Origin: an uncultured Bacteroidales bacterium
Lineage (GTDB): Bacteria; Bacteroidota; Bacteroidia; Bacteroidales; Bacteroidaceae
DNA: 9,153 nt
Direction: 5' to 3'
Assembly: GCA_902768605.1 (NCBI GenBank)
Contig: CACXLY010000096.1
Location: forward strand, 1-9,153
How positions within the stretch are numbered: position 1 is the stretch's first letter; every line of letters begins with the position of its first letter. Under the pieces are notes generated by a model that worked only from the letters and a program-made list of their open reading frames with translations, did no database searches and was not told where the DNA came from. Below are positions 5,775 to 9,153 of this stretch, in pieces. The position numbers and the translations under genes are program-made.

Positions 5775-8677
5775 ATATGGCAAAGAATAATGTACAGACC
5801 TCTCTCGAGCTGGCAAAGCGGCTGAGTGAGGTGGTGAACGAAGCCTGGGCGAGTGGCGAACTGATGGAACGTGTGACACCGACAACTCAGGAACTGTTGC
5901 GATTCTGGTTCTCCAAAGAATACTGCTCCCTGAGGAGCCGTAACTTCCATGCAGGTCAGCGTCAGGCCATCCTCAACATCATATATCTCCACGAAGTGCT
6001 GGGCGCAAAGAATGTGATGGAGTATTACGAACAGTTGACGCCCGACCTGATGCCTTCGCTCGACCTCAGCACAATGAGTCAGCAGAAGTACCAGATGCCA
6101 AAGTATGCCGTGAAGATGGCAACAGGCACAGGCAAGACGTGGGTGATGCATGCCCTGCTGCTGTGGCAGATGCTCAATGCGAGGAGGGGGCAGGAAGGAA
6201 CTGGATGTCGTTTTACCAAGAACTTCCTCATTGTCGCTCCTGGCCTCATCGTCTATGACCGCTTGCTCGATGCCTTCTGCGGAAGGGTGGAGCGAGACAA
6301 GGACGGACGCAACTTCGAGACCAACGACTTCTATCTGAACCAGGAAGTCTTCATCCCTGTTCACTATCGGCAAGAAGTCTTTTCCTTCATACAGAACAAT
6401 GTCGTCACGAAGGAAGAAGGCATAGGTCGCAAGACGACAGGCGACGGGCTGATAGCCTTGACCAACTGGCACCTGTTTGAGAACCAGATGGAAGAAGAAA
6501 CACAGCCCGGACAGGAATTGGACGTCGCAGAGATTGTCAATGAACTGCTGCCTATACGCCCAGGCAAGGCCGCAGGCAACGACCTCGGAATGCTCGACCG
6601 TCGTTACCTCAAAGGTTCAGAATTGGAATATCTTGCCAGGTTGAAGGACATCATGGTCATCAATGATGAAGCCCATCACATCCACGAACTCAAGCGCGGT
6701 GGCGAGACAGAGGAGGTGGAATGGCAGAAGGGCTTGAACATCATATCAGAGAAAAAAGGCGACCGCTTCTTCCAAGTTGATTTCTCTGCCACGCCCTACG
6801 ATATGAAAGGCTCTGGCAGGAAAGCACAGAAGGCTTACTTTCCTCACATTGTCGTTGACTTCGACCTGGCAACAGCCATGCGAAAGGGATTGGTGAAGAC
6901 ACTTTTGCTGGACCGCAGGCAAGAACTGACCGAACTGCAAGACCTCGACTATAAAGCTGTGCGCGACGACCGCAATAAAGTTTGCGACCTGAGCGACGGG
7001 CAGCGGCTCATGCTCCGTGCAGGCTTGGCAAAGTTGAAGATGCTCGAAGAGGCGTTCACCAATCTCGATGAAAGGAAGAACCCCAAGATGCTCGTCATTT
7101 GTGAAGATACCTCCGTCACGCCCTTCGTTGCCAAGATGATGATAGACGACGGCCTGACAGAAGAGGAAGTTGTCACGATTGACAGCAACGCCAAGGGCGA
7201 AGTGTCGGAAGAAGAATGGCGGGAGACGAAGAAGAAACTCTTCGACATCGACAAATACAAAAAACCCAAAGTCATCGTCTCTGTGCTAATGCTCCGAGAA
7301 GGGTTCGACGTGAACAACATCTGCGTCATCGTGCCCTTGCGCTCGTCGGAAGCACCTATCCTGTTGGAACAAATCATAGGGCGCGGCCTCCGCCTGATGT
7401 GGCGAGAACCTGAATATCAAAGCACAAAGGAAGAAGACCGTAAGCGTGTCCTCAGTCTGCACAGTCAGCCCAAGACCTACCTCGACATGCTCAGCATCAT
7501 TGAGCATCCTGCTTTTATACGCTTCTATGACGAACTGCTCGAAGGCGGCTTGGCTGTAGAGGAAACAGGAGAAGTAGGTGAAGGTGGCTCTACCGGCGAC
7601 ATCATCAGAGTGGGCTTGCGAGAAGGCTTTGAACAATTCGATTTCGAATGGCCTGTGATAGTCAAGGATGCAGAAGAGGAACTGGAGGAAGTGGAGATAG
7701 ACATCAACAGCTTGGCACCCTTCACAGCTTTCCCATTGGAACGCTTACGTCAATTTCTGGCACAAGACGGCGAGACCTTCATCTCGCAGGAGGCTCTCTC
7801 CAAGACACAGTTCGGCAGATACAAAGTAACGGCAAATCTCTTCACTGCCACAAGTTACAACGAGTACCTGCAAAAACTGCTGCGTATCATCACGACGCGC
7901 TTCGACAAGGTTTCTTCACACCGAGAAATGCCTGTGCCGAACCTTCAGATTAATGAAGCAAGAACCATCGCTGTGGTTGACCAGTACATACGTACACGAT
8001 TGTTTGGACAGCCTTTCAATCCTTTCAGCGGCAGCGACTGGAAGATTCTGCTTTCAAGAGAAGCTATCGTTACCAAGCACATCATAGAGGAGATGGCACG
8101 CGCCATCTTCCATCTGCAAGAACGAATACTGACAATAGATGCTCAGGTGGAGCACACGAAGTTCTCGTCAGTAGAAGAACTCAGAATGCGAGAATCGTAT
8201 TCAACAGACACAAATAAAACCATCTACGAACGGCAAGCATACCCCTCACATGGAGGCGGTCTGGAGCAGGCATTTATAGATTTCCTCGAGAAGGATGGCG
8301 AAGTGGAACGTTATTTGAAGATAAGTGAAAACCAGCATCCGTTTGCAATCATCTATTATATTCGTCACGATGGTCTGATGGCAACTTATCATCCCGACTT
8401 TATCGTTGCGACTAGGGATAAAGTTTACCTAATAGAAACAAAAGGAAATGACAAAGTTTTCGACAAAAATGTACGGCAGAAGCAAACCGCAACTGTGGAG
8501 TGGACTCGGAAGATAAACAAGCTGAAACCAGAAGAAAGAATGAATCGTACATGGGAATATGTGCTGCTGAGCGAAGACAACTTTTATGGCCTTGCTGCCA
8601 ATGGCGCAACGTTGACAGATATATGTGACCGACTGAAAGTGTCGTTGTCATTCCTCGTTGGAGACTTGTTCGCGTAA
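5765..8677 (+). CDS. res: Type III restriction-modification system restriction subunit (Res)
   Basis: A 970-aa ATP-dependent restriction subunit, the same size class as EcoP15I Res. It forms a complex with Mod, uses ATP to move or switch along DNA, and cuts near unmethylated sites. Motifs in order: FHAGQRQAI (61-69, Q-tip-like), Walker A ATGTGKT (119-125), DEAH (301-304), SAT (341-343), [19 protein letters not shown] (motif V region), and QIIGRGLR (536-543, motif VI). The C-terminal nuclease has YHPDF (D878) and ETKG (E891, K893), a complete PD-(D/E)xK site. All key residues are present, so the enzyme should be active. ATG 5765 overlaps the mod stop (5772-5774); ATG 5777, giving MAKNN, is an equally good start, and either implies translational coupling. 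DNA encoding the nuclease end (about 8325-8470) is somewhat AT-richer than the helicase part. Confidence 0.93.
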   Translation: MVVNMAKNNVQTSLELAKRLSEVVNEAWASGELMERVTPTTQELLRFWFSKEYCSLRSRNFHAGQRQAILNIIYLHEVLGAKNVMEYYEQLTPDLMPSLDLSTMSQQKYQMPKYAVKMATGTGKTWVMHALLLWQMLNARRGQEGTGCRFTKNFLIVAPGLIVYDRLLDAFCGRVERDKDGRNFETNDFYLNQEVFIPVHYRQEVFSFIQNNVVTKEEGIGRKTTGDGLIALTNWHLFENQMEEETQPGQELDVAEIVNELLPIRPGKAAGNDLGMLDRRYLKGSELEYLARLKDIMVINDEAHHIHELKRGGETEEVEWQKGLNIISEKKGDRFFQVDFSATPYDMKGSGRKAQKAYFPHIVVDFDLATAMRKGLVKTLLLDRRQELTELQDLDYKAVRDDRNKVCDLSDGQRLMLRAGLAKLKMLEEAFTNLDERKNPKMLVICEDTSVTPFVAKMMIDDGLTEEEVVTIDSNAKGEVSEEEWRETKKKLFDIDKYKKPKVIVSVLMLREGFDVNNICVIVPLRSSEAPILLEQIIGRGLRLMWREPEYQSTKEEDRKRVLSLHSQPKTYLDMLSIIEHPAFIRFYDELLEGGLAVEETGEVGEGGSTGDIIRVGLREGFEQFDFEWPVIVKDAEEELEEVEIDINSLAPFTAFPLERLRQFLAQDGETFISQEALSKTQFGRYKVTANLFTATSYNEYLQKLLRIITTRFDKVSSHREMPVPNLQINEARTIAVVDQYIRTRLFGQPFNPFSGSDWKILLSREAIVTKHIIEEMARAIFHLQERILTIDAQVEHTKFSSVEELRMRESYSTDTNKTIYERQAYPSHGGGLEQAFIDFLEKDGEVERYLKISENQHPFAIIYYIRHDGLMATYHPDFIVATRDKVYLIETKGNDKVFDKNVRQKQTATVEWTRKINKLKPEERMNRTWEYVLLSEDNFYGLAANGATLTDICDRLKVSLSFLVGDLFA

Positions 8678-8741
8678 GAAAGAGATTATTAACAATAATA
8701 AAAACAACAAAACAAGAATTATGGGATTTGTTATTTTTTAT

Positions 8742-9028
8742 ATTGCTGTCCGGTAAAAGTTAAAAAGCTATCAATCATGTGTCCGCAGTGCCGATAAATA
8801 GGCGCTACGGACTTATTTTTGAAAAAGTAAGCCCCCTCCGTTCTTCCAGCCCCTCTTTTTTTAGCGGACAGCCGTTCTTGATGCCGAAATAAAGCCCTAT
8901 ATGTGGGTTGTTCGCCTCCATCGTTAGCTGTTAAAATCTTCCAGAGGCTAATACAAGGTTGCCGCCTGTGGTCTGTCGCCCCTTGACTATCGTCGACCTT
9001 TGGTTCGGTGCTTTTCCCCGACAGCAAT
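8742..9028. mobile_element. MITE-like element or IS relic with 18-bp terminal inverted repeats
   Basis: The ends are inverted copies: 8742-8759 (ATTGCTGTCCGGTAAAAG) and the complement of 9011-9028 agree at 16 of 18 positions, and similarity stops sharply on both sides. The 287 bp between them hold no recognisable transposase. A minus-strand open frame (8731-9141) runs through the whole element but looks like chance. No clear target-site duplication is visible next to the repeats. It may be a non-autonomous element mobilised by a related full IS elsewhere, or a remnant whose inside was lost. The family is not assigned. Confidence 0.5.
8782..8821 (+). terminator. Probable terminator of the R-M operon
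   Basis: GTCCGCAGTGCC (8782-8793) pairs with GGCGCTACGGAC (8802-8813) at 11 of 12 positions, counting one G-U, around an 8-nt loop. TTATTTTT follows. It lies 105 nt after the res stop, inside the inverted-repeat element, so the mobile element may supply the operon's terminator. Confidence 0.5.
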
Positions 9029-9049
9029 GATATCATTGCCTTTTTTTTT
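9024..9049 (+). terminator. Palindrome plus T tract, terminator-like
   Basis: GCAATGATATCATTGC (9024-9039) is a perfect 16-bp palindrome followed by C and nine T residues (9041-9049). As RNA it gives a 6-bp stem with a 4-nt loop, acceptable for a factor-independent terminator. It overlaps the right inverted repeat of the element at 8742-9028. Confidence 0.45.
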
Positions 9050-9077
9050 CGATCTGTTGCCCGATTTCTACTAGGTA

Positions 9078-9153
9078 ATTCGTTGCTGCATCGCGACTCA
9101 GCAATTGCTGCATGGCGACAAAGCAATTGCTGCATCGCCATGCAGCAATCAAC
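9078..9153. repeat. 22-bp imperfect tandem repeat, continuing past the window end
   Basis: Units begin at 9078 (degenerate first bases), 9100, 9122 and 9144 (cut off by the window), with the core AGCAATTGCTGCATSGCGAC. The third and fourth units also form a hairpin: ATTGCTGCAT (9126-9135), 4-nt loop, ATGCAGCAAT (9140-9149). Array length and role cannot be seen from here. No Cas genes are present, and the periodicity, without unique spacers, is not that of a CRISPR. Confidence 0.75.

Noticed and set aside
8731..9141. A 136-codon minus-strand open frame
   Set aside because: Its start lies in the 22-bp repeat, it runs through the palindrome and both inverted repeats, the product has no recognisable domain, and no promoter is seen. 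Probably chance.
9078..9153. CRISPR array
   Set aside because: Units are directly adjacent at 22-bp spacing with no unique spacers, and there are no cas genes.

Overview
The window looks like a chromosome segment from a Bacteroidales bacterium, most likely Prevotella/Segatella-like. The evidence is the Bacteroidetes-type -7 box TAnnTTTG in front of two transcription units, weak Shine-Dalgarno signals, a GH29 enzyme with a lipoprotein-free signal peptide, and a relic GIYIRN-type C-terminal tail. No species can be named from the sequence alone.

Layout, all protein genes on the + strand. (1) 1-2513 is a GC-rich (about 60%) glycan-degradation operon. It holds the 3' part of a large glycoside-hydrolase-like protein and, 7 nt later, a GH29 alpha-L-fucosidase. 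The fucosidase is knocked out of frame by a perfect 31-bp tandem duplication; removing one copy gives an intact 490-aa enzyme. A relic of a secreted-protein C-terminal tail follows its stop. (2) 2579-3493 is a lower-GC toxin-antitoxin operon: promoter, possible operator, RelB/DinJ-type antitoxin, PIN-domain toxin overlapping it by 4 nt, and a likely terminator. (3) 3487-3836 has no credible protein gene but is strongly structured. A promoter-like element is followed at once by at least six stems, which I read as an RNA gene or a long structured leader. A perfect 8-bp inverted repeat then lies 1 nt before the next start codon. (4) 3837-8677 is a two-gene Type III restriction-modification operon. 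Mod is a beta-class DNA methyltransferase, and Res is a DEAH translocase/helicase with a C-terminal PD-(D/E)xK nuclease. The two genes overlap, so they are probably translationally coupled. The middle of mod, covering the target-recognition region, is about 37% GC between flanks of about 53-70%, a mosaic pattern that suggests specificity exchange. (5) 8678-9153 has no gene I believe. It holds a 287-bp element bounded by 18-bp inverted repeats (16/18), which looks like a MITE or IS relic, two terminator-like hairpins, and a 22-bp tandem repeat running off the window.

Together, the TA pair, the structured RNA and the Type III R-M operon look like an accessory defence module beside a polysaccharide-use locus. 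The most unusual item is the structured RNA directly upstream of the R-M operon. I could not assign it to a known RNA family.
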